Source of the DNA: Sinotaia quadrata
Lineage: Eukaryota; Mollusca; Gastropoda; Architaenioglossa; Viviparidae
Length of the DNA stretch: 64,000 nucleotides
NCBI GenBank assembly: GCA_028829895.1
Contig: CM054178.1
Coordinates: 22,983,701 to 23,047,700, forward strand
Reading direction: 5' to 3'
How positions within the stretch are numbered: the stretch's first letter is position 1; every line of letters begins with the position of its first letter. Below are positions 25,516 to 37,513 of this stretch, piece by piece. The notes beneath the pieces were generated by a model that saw only the letters and a program-made list of their open reading frames with translations, searched no databases and had not been told where the DNA came from. Made by a program: the position numbers and the translations under genes.

Positions 25516-26271
25516 GGGTAGAACCCTGTAGTCAAGCGCGTGATAAGAACAACTCAAACGTATCATACAGAGGTGTTTATGGTGACGACACAAGTAGGCC
25601 TACAGTTTCTGTATAATTAGGATTTCATTTTAATAAGTATAGCTTTCAACCTGTACTTTTCTATTTCACAGATGGCGTGATGCGCTTCTTCAGTTAAAAG
25701 GAAACTTGCCTGCCATACGCTTCAATTAGGAAAATAATTTCGAGCGCCGCAAATTTCCAATAAATATTCAACTGAACGGATAAAGTACTTGCCCGTTGTG
25801 TGTGCTCGTGTGGTATTTGTACAACTTCTCAGAATTCGTTCCTCTCTCTCACACACTCAGATGCGCGCAAAGACACACAAACACATTATTAAATAATAAT
25901 AATATGTTTCCATGTCTATGTTAAGCATTAGACAGGGGCATTGTCTCAGTTTTTAAACAAGATGCGGATTGACCCATTTAAAGAAATAGCTCGTTTGTCA
26001 AAGCCTGTCTCTGCGGAAAATATGAAATGAAGACGATGAAAGGTGGGCTGTCTTGATATACCGATAATGTCAGTAGTTCGGCATTAATACATCGAGAGAA
26101 GTCTTGATACACTAATGAACTGGGAACGGATTGGTTTCGCCCGGAAAAGTGATAAACCCGTTTTTCCCTTCCTATTATTTCACCATATCGAACACTGGCA
26201 ACCTTATTTATTTACTGTGAGTATTGCTTCAACAAGATGACAGATAATAAAACATCGTTTTGAGACTAAAC

Positions 26272-26290
26272 ACACACACACACACACACT
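26272..26290. repeat. (CA)n microsatellite
   Basis: Short CA run in the putative 3' untranslated or flanking region of the CD225 gene. Confidence 0.85.
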
Positions 26291-26930
26291 TCTACTACAT
26301 ATAAAAGAATATTAAATATAAATGAATGCCAGGTCAATAAATATAGCAGCTGTAAGTTATTCCATTTTGCTGTTCTTCAAATAACGACCGACAGAATCAT
26401 TGTTAAGATGTGAGGGTCTGTCGCCATTACACACGGTTGGATGCACGCCATTTTCATGATGCCGGTCGGGAGTTTATATCTCTATCAATCTGCTTTCTGT
26501 ATAGCAGACAAATGTACAAACACACAGAAATACAATCAAATCGATGAATCTAAGTACAAATATTTCGTTGCGTTAAATTCATTGTGCTTTGAGTCAGAGT
26601 GCATCGGGACTGATCTTAACCTCAGTATGGTGACCATGGATACATTGCAAGCTCCTTAAAAGTTGGCCTGTTTACACAGATTTCAATCAAGAGCGTTCTT
26701 CTCATGTCTGCAAAATATTTCGACACCGACACCCACACTTAATTCTTTTTAAGCAGCAGTTTTGTTTCTAGCCCCGTGACAACAGTAAATCTACACAGCC
26801 TCTTTTTCACTGCACCTAATTTAAAGCGATTCTACATGAGAACAGTCAGCCAATCACAGGGTGAGCGCGCGGAATATTCATTGTCAGTAGTTTTTGTGTG
26901 ACTCTAAACACTTGCAAGCCAAAGAGAGAG

Positions 26931-27091
26931 CTATTTGTTGTTAGGAACGTAGATCCCAAAGTAAAGGCCAAAGGCCAAAGCATACGTCACTAAACCCCAA
27001 AACACTCCAAGAATGACGAAGATGAGTGCTGTTTTCCCGTGTTTTCGGGCCTGCTCGATGTCTCCTAACTGCCAGGCGTTGTTGGATTTTG
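26931..27091 (-). CDS. CD225 protein, last coding exon
   Basis: The acceptor is CGTTTTGCAG (phase 1) and the stop TAG is at 26933-26931. It encodes [20 protein letters not shown], the transmembrane helix and the C-terminus IYVPNNK. A possible polyadenylation signal (AATAAA on the minus strand) lies near 26215-26207. A CCAT/CTAT microsatellite sits about 45 bp upstream of the exon in the intron. Confidence 0.88.
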
Positions 27092-30000
27092 CTGCAAAAC
27101 GAGGTGTTTAATTTTAGAACTACAAACAACAACAAATCAGTCCGTCCGTCCATCCATCCATCATCCATCCATCCATCCATCCATCCATCCATCCATCCAT
27201 CCATCTATCTATCTATCTATCTATCATGCTAGATTGATTAATCAAAAATTCACTTGCACAATGAACATGGAGAAAAACTGATTTCTTTTTGGAACAGTTC
27301 TGTACCTACTTTTATACTCTGATTCATAACAAAATCAATTGTACAGCAGACAAATATACCGAGAGGCCATTAAATGCATCATGACAAGAAAGCCAATGCA
27401 CACTGAGATAAGGAGGACCAATATACACTGATGTAAACAAGTTATATCGTAATACAGAAATAGTAGTAGATCGAGACAATCCACTGTAATGAACTGTGAA
27501 AAGACAAAAAAAAAAGATACATACTCGCATACATCGACAGATTCCACAGCAACGTAACGTAAAAGGACACAAGGAAAAATAACTGTTCTCACAACGAGAT
27601 ACTCCACTACACATGTACTGTGAAATGACACAGGGAAAAACGTCTGTACTTAACAAATATTGAGACAGTCCATTACACCTTGTGACGCCAATGCCACTTA
27701 GTTAATGGTTATGATATTTTTAATTAATTGATCACCCATAACTAATTACAAGTGATGAGAATCTTAATTTATTTATTAATAATACGCCAGAAGACACCAC
27801 TCGTCACTCTTACTTGGCGGATATGCGGGTAATGTAAACGTTTTCTCTCTTCCACAACATTAAAGACATTTACCATCACACAATATTCCCGTAGATAGAA
27901 AATTTCTTACTAAAGGAGAATTTAAATCCATCTTTAATCTAAATTTAGCGAGCACCTTTCCGCCCACTTTTTTCTCCAACATAAAGTTATCAGTATATGT
28001 AAGAAGGTCAATAAATTTATTAAATCAACAATTGAATTATATATAACAAACACAATGAAAAAGATTATTTGATATGAATATTTCCACAAAAACACTTTTG
28101 AAAAGTCTTATATCTTAAAATACAGTTCTATAAGTGTGAATACAGATCACAGGATAGTTCTCATCAGATAACAGAAATGAAGTTATTAGAGATAAGCTAC
28201 ATACCTGGTTTAAGTGCTGTATCAATAGTCTTTTGCACACTTTTGCAACAATGTCATAAGTTGTTATCCACATCAACTCCATGTGTCTCTTTCCTCAGTT
28301 GAAAACATTGATACCTGGTATTCTCATCTAACCTGGGTGCTTTTTTTTGCCATGTCAGCTCCTTCAAGCAGAATAACAATTGTAGCAATTTCTAGTAACT
28401 TCTAGGTACCAGAAATTGATCAATATAGTCAGCATACCTTGCCAACATACATCAATGGAGTGTAGTGTACACTGACACACTGCAGTAAAGACTCCCCACA
28501 CCTACCAAGGTCATAGCAGTTATTTTATAATCAGTAAACCAGGAGATTCAAATAATACATGGAAAGGTTGCTTTGTCCCTATACAAATATAATTGCTAAA
28601 TAAAAATGATAAGTTTCCAGTTTATCCCTTTTTAACTCCATTCTTTCTTACATTCAAATCTCTATTTACAGTTTCCTGCAACAGTATTTATTAGCCCGAT
28701 ACAAGCACACAGCACAATAAATACAGCATTACAGTTTTATAGAGGTTTCATTAGAAACAAAATGTCAAGTGTATAGCATACTATATACGAGCATATTAGT
28801 ACAAACATTTGTAGAAATAATAGTCTACCCATATAATACATCTCTACATAAAATACAAGTATAACAGATCAATAGCAAAAATGCATGAAATATTTCTTAA
28901 CCCACCAATAAGGTAACGGCCGTCTTTCATGACTGGACTTCTTGCCACCCAAACTCAAGTGATCAGACAATAGAATTCTTTACTCATATAAACTTTTGAT
29001 CTCAGCTCATTGGCTGGTCTTGTTCTCATACATCTTAACCATTGGATAATAAAAACTATTCACCCAGTTGGAATTGGTTTGCCAATATCGTATTTATGTT
29101 ATTTATTGCATCAGCAATTTCTAGAATATTCTCAACTCGAGTGTTTACTCCAACTCTGACACTTACAAAAATACCATCATAAGGAGTTCCCAAAGTTGGG
29201 TCGCTTCGAGAATTTAAAAAAATTATATAACAATTAAGTTTAAAATAGGGATAGGCAAATTTACTCCACCACACACGTGTACTGTGAAAAGACAAGAAAA
29301 ACATGTGTATTTACCAACATCAAGAGAGACTATTACAATGTAAATGTACTTTGAAAAGAACAGGGGGAAAACCATTGTTACTCACATCCAAACCACCAGC
29401 CTAAGATTCCCATGACGAAGTTGCAGAGGAAGATAACAGCACATGAAGTGTTGACCCAGTCCTTGGGCTTATCTTTGGGATCGGGTACTTGTGCCACGAT
29501 TGGCGTCCCTCCTTGTGTGAATATAACCTGGTCAAGTCAAGAGGAGAAAAGCATTAATAAATATGTCATCGAACATGTCCATGAAGTGATCAATGGGAGA
29601 AAGGCAACCTGTCACCAGATATGTTCAACAGGAGAAAGGCAATGTGTCATCGAACCTGTTTAAGAAAAAAGCAACCTATCATCGAACATTTCAAGAGAAA
29701 GGCAGTCTGTACTCAAACCTGCACAAGGGGAGAATCTGTTGAAGAGTAGAAAGGCAGCCTGTCATCAAACATTTCAAGAGGAGAAAGGCAACCTATCTAT
29801 GAACCTGTTCAAGAGGAGAAAGACAACCTGTCACTGAACATTTTCAAAAAGAGAAAGGCAATCTGTCATCAAACCTGCTCAATGTGAGAAAGGTAACATA
29901 GCAACAAACCTGTTGAAGAGGAGAAAGTCAACCTGTCATGTTCAATAGGAGAAAGGCTACCTGTCATCAAACCTGTTCAAGAAGAGAAAGGCAATTTGTC

Positions 30001-30950
30001 ATCACACCTTTCAAGGAAAGAAAAGCAGCCTGTCATCTAAATCTGTTCAAGAGGAGAAAGGCAACCTGTCATCAAAGTTGTTCAAGAGGGAAAAGGCAAC
30101 CTGTCATCAAACATGTTCAAAAAGAGAAATGCATCCCGTCATCAAACCTGTTGGAAAGGGGTACGCAACCTGTCATCAAACCTGTTCAAGAGGAAAAAAT
30201 ACAATCTGTCATCGAACTTGTTCGAAAGGAGAAAGGTAACTTGTCATCAAACATGTTCAAGTCAGGAGGAGTAAGACAACCTGTAATATAGTGTGACATC
30301 AATAGTGCTCACAATAATATTTTTGAAAATGTGATGTGGTAGATGGGAAGTTAACGAGAGCTATACAACAACCTACTCACTAATCACAGACACATTAATT
30401 TTGAATGCTACTGAACCTCTGATAGAGAACTCGATCGACCAACATTTAGACATGTCTTTACTAGTAAGTCCTTAACTGTCATTGATATATAATCAAATGT
30501 TTTCCATATGTTCAAATTTCAGACCACTCTTTATTTCAGATTAACAACAATCATTCGGTACCTGGGTACTTCTCACCAGCTAGAGTTCAGTTCTGATAAG
30601 TGACTGATTAGACGAAATTTCTCTTCTATCATGCAGACAAATATAAGGGTCCTGTATAAGATTAAATAATTTTTTCTAACTTTACACCTCTAAATTTTTC
30701 CTGCAAAAAGGACAACCAATGGAAATTGTTTCAAATGATAATTACATATGTGGGGAGGGGGGCATAAATAAAAGTGTAAACTCTCTTAAACTGACATCAC
30801 CTTGGCTGTTTCCGGATCATACTGGACATCTCCTCTTGGCTGGACAGGATCCTTACGATAGGGTTTCGGTTGTGACGTCACTGGTCCGTCTCTGTGTCTA
30901 GGCACATCAACGTAAACAGTCGTATGGTCAATGGTGGCAACATCCGCCAT
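26931..30950 (-). CDS. CD225/dispanin family transmembrane protein
   Basis: Three coding exons (30950-30801, 29527-29386, 27091-26931) join cleanly to a 150-residue protein. Residues 1-75 are hydrophilic and proline-rich, with no signal peptide. Residues 77-97 form a first hydrophobic segment ([16 protein letters not shown]). A conserved loop [13 protein letters not shown] (107-119) precedes a second transmembrane segment (about 119-146, [20 protein letters not shown]), and the tail is short. This layout (cytoplasmic N-terminus, intramembrane segment, G-D-x-x-x-A loop, transmembrane helix) is that of the CD225 family. That family includes IFITM, SynDIG and PRRT proteins, which act in membrane fusion control, receptor trafficking or vesicle traffic. 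Which of these roles applies cannot be told from sequence. Splice borders, start and stop are all consistent. Confidence 0.88.
27138..27226. repeat. (CCAT)n-(CTAT)n tetranucleotide microsatellite
   Basis: Starts with CCGT units, then about 14 CCAT units with one interruption, then about six CTAT units, in the second intron of the CD225 gene. Repeat-encoded ORFs over it are artefacts. Confidence 0.95.
27430..27680. repeat. degenerate ~64-bp minisatellite, about four copies
   Basis: Units follow the pattern CCACTACACATGTACTGTGA, AA(A/T)GACA, then a TACT(T/C)(A/G)CA-like segment. The same unit recurs at 29260-29395, ending at the donor of the CD225 second exon. Confidence 0.7.
29260..29395. repeat. 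two ~66-bp repeat units running into the CD225 exon-2 donor
   Basis: The unit with GTGTACTGTGAAAAGACAAG and TGTATTTACCAACATC is followed by ATGTACTTTGAAAAGAACAG and TTGTTACTCACATCC. The final TTACTCACATCC is the genuine splice donor (GTGAGTAA on the minus strand). Confidence 0.65.
29386..29527 (-). CDS. CD225 protein, second coding exon
   Basis: The acceptor is GACTTGACCAG (phase 0) and the donor is GGAT followed by GTGAGTAA (phase 1). It encodes residues 51-97 and the first base of codon 98, including [12 protein letters not shown] and the first hydrophobic segment. Both edges abut minisatellites that resemble the junction sequences themselves. Confidence 0.88.
29528..30295. repeat. degenerate ~35-39-bp minisatellite, about 20 copies
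   Basis: Units follow the pattern GGAGAAAGGCAACCTGTCAT then CAAACCTGTTCAAGA. The array starts exactly at the CD225 exon-2 acceptor, where the sequence reads AACCTGGTCAAGTCAAGAGG AGAAA. It fills the left end of the first coding intron. Confidence 0.85.
30801..30950 (-). CDS. CD225 protein, first coding exon
   Basis: 50 codons from ATG (context AAAATGG, a good initiation context) to GCCAAG before the donor GTGATG. It encodes the soluble N-terminus [20 protein letters not shown] and a proline/lysine-rich stretch. A likely acceptor, ATTAACCAG, ends at 30965, so the exon probably begins at 30964 with a 14-nt leader and an untranslated exon lies upstream. Confidence 0.85.
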
Positions 30951-30965
30951 TTTGCCAGGGGTATC

Positions 30966-32340
30966 TGGTTAATATTTTGAAAATTAAAAAAAAAATTATT
31001 CTCACTACGTCATATATGCTCAAAAACTTTACAGAACTACAACTTGAGAGCCATAACTGAAGATTTTAAGATTAATCAAATAATGGGCAGTTATTTCCCT
31101 TGTAGTCAATGGACAAGATATTCATTCATCATTACGAATTTACTTCCCTTTTGTAAAGGTGTGAGATAAACCAACAGCGTGGGAGGGTGGCAGGGATACA
31201 ATTAAAAAATAAATAAATAATTTTTAATTGCATTATTAATAGCAGTGCCATCCATTCAGACAGAGGCCAGTTTGAGTTGCAGATAATTAAATTCGAACGC
31301 AAATTTAATGACATTACAAATAAGAGGCGTTAATGATCTCGTCTTATCCAATGATAGGCACAATAAGAACAATATCTACTGAAGTAAATGTAGTTTTAAT
31401 GCGATTTTAAAATCTGATTTGCGGAAAATTCAGCTTTTTGTGAGAAGGAGTAAAAAAAAAATAATAAAAGTGAAAATGATGAGCGACGTTGAACAATAAC
31501 CTTTTTTACAAACACAAAAAAGTACCTGAGGAGGACCTGGAGTTATCTCCTTTGTGTTTATCTTCTTTCTTTTAATTACTTTTTAATAGGATAGCCTAAG
31601 TGCCCTAGCGATATAATGAAGAATAGATCCACTGAACGGGAAAGAACAAAAGCTAGGCCTATTAATGGAAAATAGCGAAGCATATGTACACCTGCTGATC
31701 GGGAAATAGTTAAGAATACGCCTTCTGAGCGGGTAATCTGCAATGTGCTCAACTAACGTATTTATGTTATTATGCTTTAAGTGGAGAAACTAGAGAAGAC
31801 CTGTAGACTCTTTGCTTGGTTTAATTTTAAAACATAACAAATCAGGGTTGTGGAGTTGGCTCCCAAAACTTTCCATCTCCGATTCCTGAAATTTTAGAAC
31901 GCCGATTCCAACAATAATTTATCACTAATATTATAGGGGATAAAATTACATACTTATATGGAATTAAATGTATTAGTATGGCAATGGTGTAAAGAAATGA
32001 AGAAGAAGCTTTCATAGATTTCATTTCAAAACATTTTGCAATCGTAAAATAATATGACAGAAAACCTCAAAATATATTTAATATGATAATGTTTATCTAA
32101 ACTGAATTGGTTCTTTAAAACGGTCGCTTCTAATAGGTCCGGGGTTTTTTGTGTTGCTGTCAAAAATCGGATTTGACTACTGATAGCAGAAAACAAACGT
32201 TATACAGTGACTTGACAGTAACGCTGACAGTCAGAGGCATGTTCAATAGTCTCATGGAAAGCAGGATATCGCATTGTTAATGCTCAATTCAGAAGTACAG
32301 TCAAAATTTCTTAACCTTACTCAGTGCTGGATAAAACTTT
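30966..32340. other. 5' intron of the CD225 gene, no exons confirmed
   Basis: AT-rich. A minus-strand GGAGATAACTCCAGGTCCTC followed by CTCAG and GTACTT near 31525 could be a donor of an alternative untranslated exon, but support is weak. Confidence 0.4.
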
Positions 32341-32351
32341 TTAGTTATGAA

Positions 32352-32841
32352 TTTAGTTATGATATATGATGGGATTTCTTTTCCTCTGAAATTTTCTAAA
32401 TTTAGTTATGATATATGACGGGATTTCTTTTCCTCTGAAATTTTCTAAATTTAGTTATGATATATGATGGGATTTCTTTTCCTCTGAAATTTTCTAAATT
32501 TAGTTATGATATATGACGGGATTTCTTTTCCTCTGAAATTTTCTAAATTTAGTTATGATATATGACGGGATTTCTTTTCCTCTGAAATTTTCTAAATTTA
32601 GTTATGATATATGACGGGATTTCTTTTCCTCTGAAATTTTCTAAATTTAGTTATGATATATGACGGGATTTCTTTTCCTCTGAAATTTTCTAAATTTAGT
32701 TATGATATATGACGGGATTTCTTTTCCTCTGAAATTTTCTAAATTTAGTTATGATATATGACGGGATTTCTTTTCCTCTGAAATTTTCTAAATTTAGTTA
32801 TGATATATGACGGGATTTCTTTTCCTCTGAAATTTTCTAAA
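32352..32841. repeat. 49-bp minisatellite, exactly ten copies
   Basis: The unit TTTAGTTATGATATATGACG ... ending CTGAAATTTTCTAAA repeats ten times. The only variation noted is GATG versus GACG in the first three copies. Such homogeneity points to recent expansion. Confidence 0.97.
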
Positions 32842-33084
32842 TTTATGCGCGGACGTTTAGATTAGTCCTGTACGTGTACATATGTTTTCAAAATTATCTC
32901 CATGGTTACTGTTGTTGAAGATGAAGTAGGCGATGCATGGCTGTCATGTAGCGACCCACCTATCGCCTCATCTTCCTCTTGTAAAAATTTTAACAAGAAC
33001 TTCTAATTTATACAGCAGAATATTTTTTTTTGTTTGTTTTTAACTCATTAGTTCAATAACTTCACAAAAGTAGTTTTTACTCTC

Positions 33085-33200
33085 GTTGCTTAAATGTACT
33101 AAAATTTATTAATAATAATAAAATGTATTAATAATACTAAAATTTATTAATAATAATAAAATGTATCAATAATACTAAAATTTATTAATAATAAACAAAT
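33085..33200. repeat. AT-rich ~40-bp repeat with AATAATAAT units
   Basis: The segment TAATAATAATAAAATGTATT and AATACTAAAATTTATT occurs about three times. Confidence 0.8.
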
Positions 33201-33444
33201 TTCCGTGAGGTGTTATTTAAATGTTTAATTATTTTTTTACTCTCTGCATGGTTTTAAACGGGAATCTGCTTCAAGTCACGTGAAATTTGAGGTCGGATTC
33301 GGTCATTTTTACCAAATAATATTTTTTTTTAATTTTTAAACACGACTCTCCAGTCCTGGAACAAACACTGAATACATGCCAACATTCGTCTGAAAAGGGA
33401 CAATAAATAACAAAGCACGCTCTTCTATACTACTTCTAAACTAT

Positions 33445-33610
33445 AACACCCGCTCTGGGGCGGTCGGGAGAGGTGGCTGTCCGCCGACCACGACTGGGCC
33501 TTCTTAGCGCGTCCTGTCTTGGGTCCCGAAGACCTTGAAGCCGGGGCCTGCCAGTATCGGCTGAAGATGGGAGTGACGTCCTTCGCGTGCGGTTATCACA
33601 GGTGTGTTTC
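33445..33610. promoter_or_regulatory. isolated CpG-rich patch
   Basis: About 165 bp with many CpG dinucleotides (CGGTCGGGAG, CCGCCGACCACGAC, TTCGCGTGCGG) and a CRE-like TGACGTCC, inside the AT-rich first intron of the CD225 gene. It could be an alternative promoter, an enhancer or a fragment of a GC-rich element. A 79-codon minus-strand ORF across it has no recognised family. Confidence 0.3.
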
Positions 33611-34600
33611 ATTATCGAGGCCTGTCGAATGGGGATGTCAATCAGTGTACTCGACTCTTGACTGTTCGGGATCAATCAATAGTAGGGTTTTTTTTGTTTT
33701 TTTTAAACAATCTCTTTAAAGTGCTTCCCGGCCAGGCTTCAAATTTCGTTGAACCGTGATCTAGGTTTCATATCTCGTTGATGTGCGCTCTAACATACAG
33801 GTATTGAAAAATGCATTGCCTGCCCTTGTCAATTTTTATGAGATGGCAGAATTATTTTTCAATCAGATCTTTCGTCGGATTAATTTAAATCATATGAATG
33901 ACCTTCACGACAGCAAGTAGATCAACCACATGGCGTGCGAATGCTGTTTGCTTAAAAATAAGAATACGTATTTTTAAAGAAAAGAAGAACATGTGTATAA
34001 AGGTATGTCTGATTTTTTTTTTTTAACAGAAAAGAAGAATGTGTAAGCTTTGTATTTTTGTATATTTTTCTGGTGTATAATATCTTTCAGCTGTTTAACA
34101 ATAATAACAGCGTTAATAATAATTATGTGCGTGCTTTTAATTTAAAAATAATATGTGGCTGCTTAAATGAGAAATAGATGGGTATTACTATAGTTCATAA
34201 TTATTATGATTAGAATATAAAGGGTTATTATTACTACTAATATAGTTTTGTTTGAGTGTATAAAATTATTCATGCATGTGACTGTGGTTTTTATTTTAAA
34301 TGAATACTGCCAGCGATTTTGCAAATTGATATTAAAAGTAATTTTACTGCTGGGAGGGGGGGGGTTGAGGGACATACATTTTATGACGGGTATCATTTGC
34401 ACCGTGACCTGCCCAAACCGTAGGAGTTGGCACCCGAAGGCAACAAAATTATGGGTGATTAAAATCAGAGGGAGAGAACTCTTTTCCCTTGCTGAAGCCA
34501 ACCAATCAAGTGAAAGGGCAATACTGGGGGATACTTTAACTGTATTTATAGTTTTAATGGCAGAAAGATTATCAGTCAAATTTGAGGTCAAATGCCGGTC

Positions 34601-34755
34601 ACAGAAGATATCTACAAGAAAGGACTATTCAATGTATTGTGAATTTAGTGTTCACAGAAGATATTTACAAGAAAAGACTTTTCAATGTTCTGTGAATTTC
34701 GTGTTCACAGAAAATATCTATAAGAAAGGACTTTCAATGTATTGTGAATTTTAGC
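34601..34755. repeat. 53-bp minisatellite, three copies
   Basis: The unit ACAGAAGATATCTACAAGAA ... GTGAATTTAGTGTTC repeats every 53 bp. The 168-codon ORF running through it at 34248-34754 owes its length partly to the repeat. Confidence 0.9.
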
Positions 34756-35200
34756 TTCACTGGAACTATCTGCACTGAAGTGATTAAAAATTCTCATTTC
34801 GACCTACAAAAAAAAAAAAGAGAAGAGTTCTGGGCCAAGTTCTTGCATTTCCCATACCGACTCTCTTCCATATGGAACCAATCAAGGCATTGTTTTGAAG
34901 ATAAGTATATCAATGAACAAATGCAAAGTATGGTAAGTTAAGGACAACAACATGCATATAACCTATCAGGAGATAAAGCCCCTCACATAACTGTGGAATT
35001 TGCGCTAGATAATGAATGGTGTGATCTGATTGTAGATGACCAGTCTTTCTCACTGTGAAGTAGAGGTCAAACGAGAAATAAAATATCAGTAGATGCTAAC
35101 TGGTACTTCAAGTATGTCCAAAGTCGCCAGGCATATCTGTGAAATCAGCCGGAGCTGGAAGCAGACATGAAACCAAATTAAACGACGAAAAAGCTAATAT

Positions 35201-35600
35201 AGATCCGGCTGACAAGTGGTTGGCACTATCAACAGAACACAATTGGTGCTTGAACTGGCTGGCAAGTGGATGGCGTTACCAACATAACACAACTGGTGCA
35301 TGATCTGGCTGACAAGTGGGTGGCGTTACCAACATAACACAACTGGTACATGATCTGGCTGACAAGTGGATGGCGTTACCAACATAACACAACTGGTACA
35401 TGATCTGGCTGACAAGTGGATGGCGTTACCAACATAACACAACTAATGCATGATCTGGTTGACAAGTTGATGGCGTTACCAACATAACACAACTGGTACA
35501 TGATCTGGTTGACAAGTTGATGGCGTTACCAACATAACACAACTAATGCATGATCTGGTTGACAAGTTGATGGCGTTACCAACATGACACAACTGGCAAG
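35201..35600. repeat. 50-bp minisatellite, eight copies
   Basis: The unit GATCTGGCTGACAAGTGGAT ... CATAACACAACTGGTACAT repeats every 50 bp. Late copies share GTTGACAAGTTG and ACTAATGCAT variants in alternation. Confidence 0.95.
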
Positions 35601-36039
35601 GGCGTGATTGGGAGTGAGGGTAGATGTCCTCCTTCGAACATACATCTACGTCGAAAACACAACACTCTGGCAGTTAAATTGGCCTTCAGAATTACCCGTC
35701 AGGTTAACAGATCTGGTAAGCAATAGATCAAACATATACTTACAAAGATGTGTGTGGGCTAGGGTTGGTACAAACATAGACTAGTGGGCAGTGTGGGGTG
35801 AGGTGAAATGAGGCGAGGCGGGGAGTGGGTGGGTAAACAGTTTCTTGGTGGATAAAAAAGACAAAGGACGTAGCTAGTGTGTGCAATCGTATCGCGGAAA
35901 TGGGAATGAAATAAAAATTGCAATCCTGCATGCAAAATAACGGATGGATGACTCCGGTCCCACCCGCGAAATCAAAGACCTTTGCCAGTGAACGTTAAAC
36001 ATCAACAATCAAACTGATTCTGGAACCTCTGACACCACC

Positions 36040-36323
36040 CTAGAAAAATATTAACGAAAAGAACTTTATTAAAGGAAACAAATCATCTTAATTGGTTGGT
36101 GTCCGCCCAGACCAAAATATATTAACAAAACAACTTTATTAAAGTAAACAAATAATCTTAATTGGTTGGTGTCTGCCCAGACCAAAATATATTAACGAAA
36201 ACAACTTTATGAAAGTAAACAAATCATCTTAATTGGTTGGTGTCCGCCCAGACCAAAAAATATTAACAAAACAACTTTATTAAAGTAAATAAATCATCTT
36301 AATTGGTTGGTGTCGGCCCAGAC
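36040..36323. repeat. 70-bp minisatellite, four copies
   Basis: The unit carries ACAACTTTATTAAAGTAAAC and ATCTTAATTGGTTGGTGTCC, spaced 70-71 bp apart. Confidence 0.95.
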
Positions 36324-36943
36324 GAAGGAAACGGAGCTACCGACAGCTATTATTGTCTCTTCTCCTACCCCCAACACCCCCCTCCCCCGGAAAATAATGA
36401 ATTAATTCATAATATAAAGCCACTGAGAGTCCTTCAGCTGTCTTCTTTTGAAAAGTGACGTAAACGTCAATATAAAGTCAGAGCCTAGTTGTGCTGCAGG
36501 CGATTACTAATTAAATGACTGAGGTCACGTCAGTAATAGGTTAGTAGGTTAAGATGTTCTTCGATAAATGGACAGATGCAATAAAGCACAGCTATATGGG
36601 CGATGGAGAGAAAGAGGGAGAACAAATATTAAGCTACAGATGTCAGTTCTCGTAAAACAATTGTTTAATTAATAAGATGACGTAAGCAGTTGAGGGGATG
36701 GGATTAAAAAAGCAAAACAAAAATAACCAAAGCCCCCCACCCCTAACAATACCAAAGAGGTAATATGTGAATGACATAATAATTAAATAATTATATTTGA
36801 ACAAATGATTTGACCGCTTTATCACGGGTTATGCCTATTAATAGATGAGTTATGTTGAGTGAATTCTTTCAGATTATTCATTGAAAGCAGTAATTAAATT
36901 TTACTATTTGTTAGTCGACTTCATGCACTGTGTGTATTGTGTA

Positions 36944-36944
<1 letters not shown>

Positions 36945-37031
<87 letters not shown>

Positions 37032-37041
37032 TGTGTGTGTG
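36945..37041. repeat. (TG)n microsatellite
   Basis: A near-continuous TG run with three or four interruptions (TA, CA). It creates a spurious Cys/Val ORF. Confidence 0.95.
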
Positions 37042-37424
37042 AACGGCGAGCGGAATTAACTAAGAAACTGAGAAATGCAACATCCCGAGTTTGTGGTTTG
37101 ATTCAGTTAGTGGCACGTTGGTGTGTTTGGAAAAGTTAATATTTTTTTAATATAAATATTTGCTTAAGGATCTTATTGTAATTAAAAAATTTTAAGTGGT
37201 ATAATTGTATTTTTCAGGAAACCCTTCAACCTGTACACTTGGAAAGAGAAACTTCTTTTGATAAAAAATGTGTATTTAGCATGATTAGATGTTTTCATTT
37301 TTGCTAAAAGTGAAAGATTTTAACTGTGTTTTTTTCGGTTAGGGTAATCTAGCAGATATATATTTTTGCTTAACTGTTGTGGCCAAAAGAATGTAATGGT
37401 TTATTGATATATGTGTGTGGATGT

Positions 37425-37429
<5 letters not shown>

Positions 37430-37511
<82 letters not shown>
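37430..37511. repeat. (GA)n microsatellite
   Basis: An uninterrupted purine run of about 40 GA units, preceded by ATAA and followed by TGAAAGG. Mirror-symmetric purine tracts of this type can form triplex DNA. Confidence 0.97.

Positions 37512-37513
<2 letters not shown>

Noticed and set aside
26441..26659. 72-codon plus-strand ORF
   Set aside because: Antisense to the likely CD225 3' untranslated region; no family features.
26941..27232. MDGW-repeat and IHPS-repeat ORFs
   Set aside because: Products of the CCAT microsatellite; the real coding frame here is the CD225 last exon.
29938..30291. 117-codon plus-strand ORF with repeated CHQ/RRK motifs
   Set aside because: Repeat-encoded by the 35-39-bp minisatellite beside CD225 exon 2.
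29528..30295. CRISPR-like array (regular ~36-bp periodicity)
   Set aside because: The whole unit repeats, with no constant repeat alternating with unique spacers, and the window is clearly eukaryotic.
34248..34754. 168-codon plus-strand ORF, the second longest in the window
   Set aside because: Ends in the 53-bp minisatellite, lacks domain resemblance or splice context, and is matched by a long ORF on the other strand, as expected by chance.
36930..37139. Cys/Val-rich 69-codon ORF
   Set aside because: Translation of a TG microsatellite.
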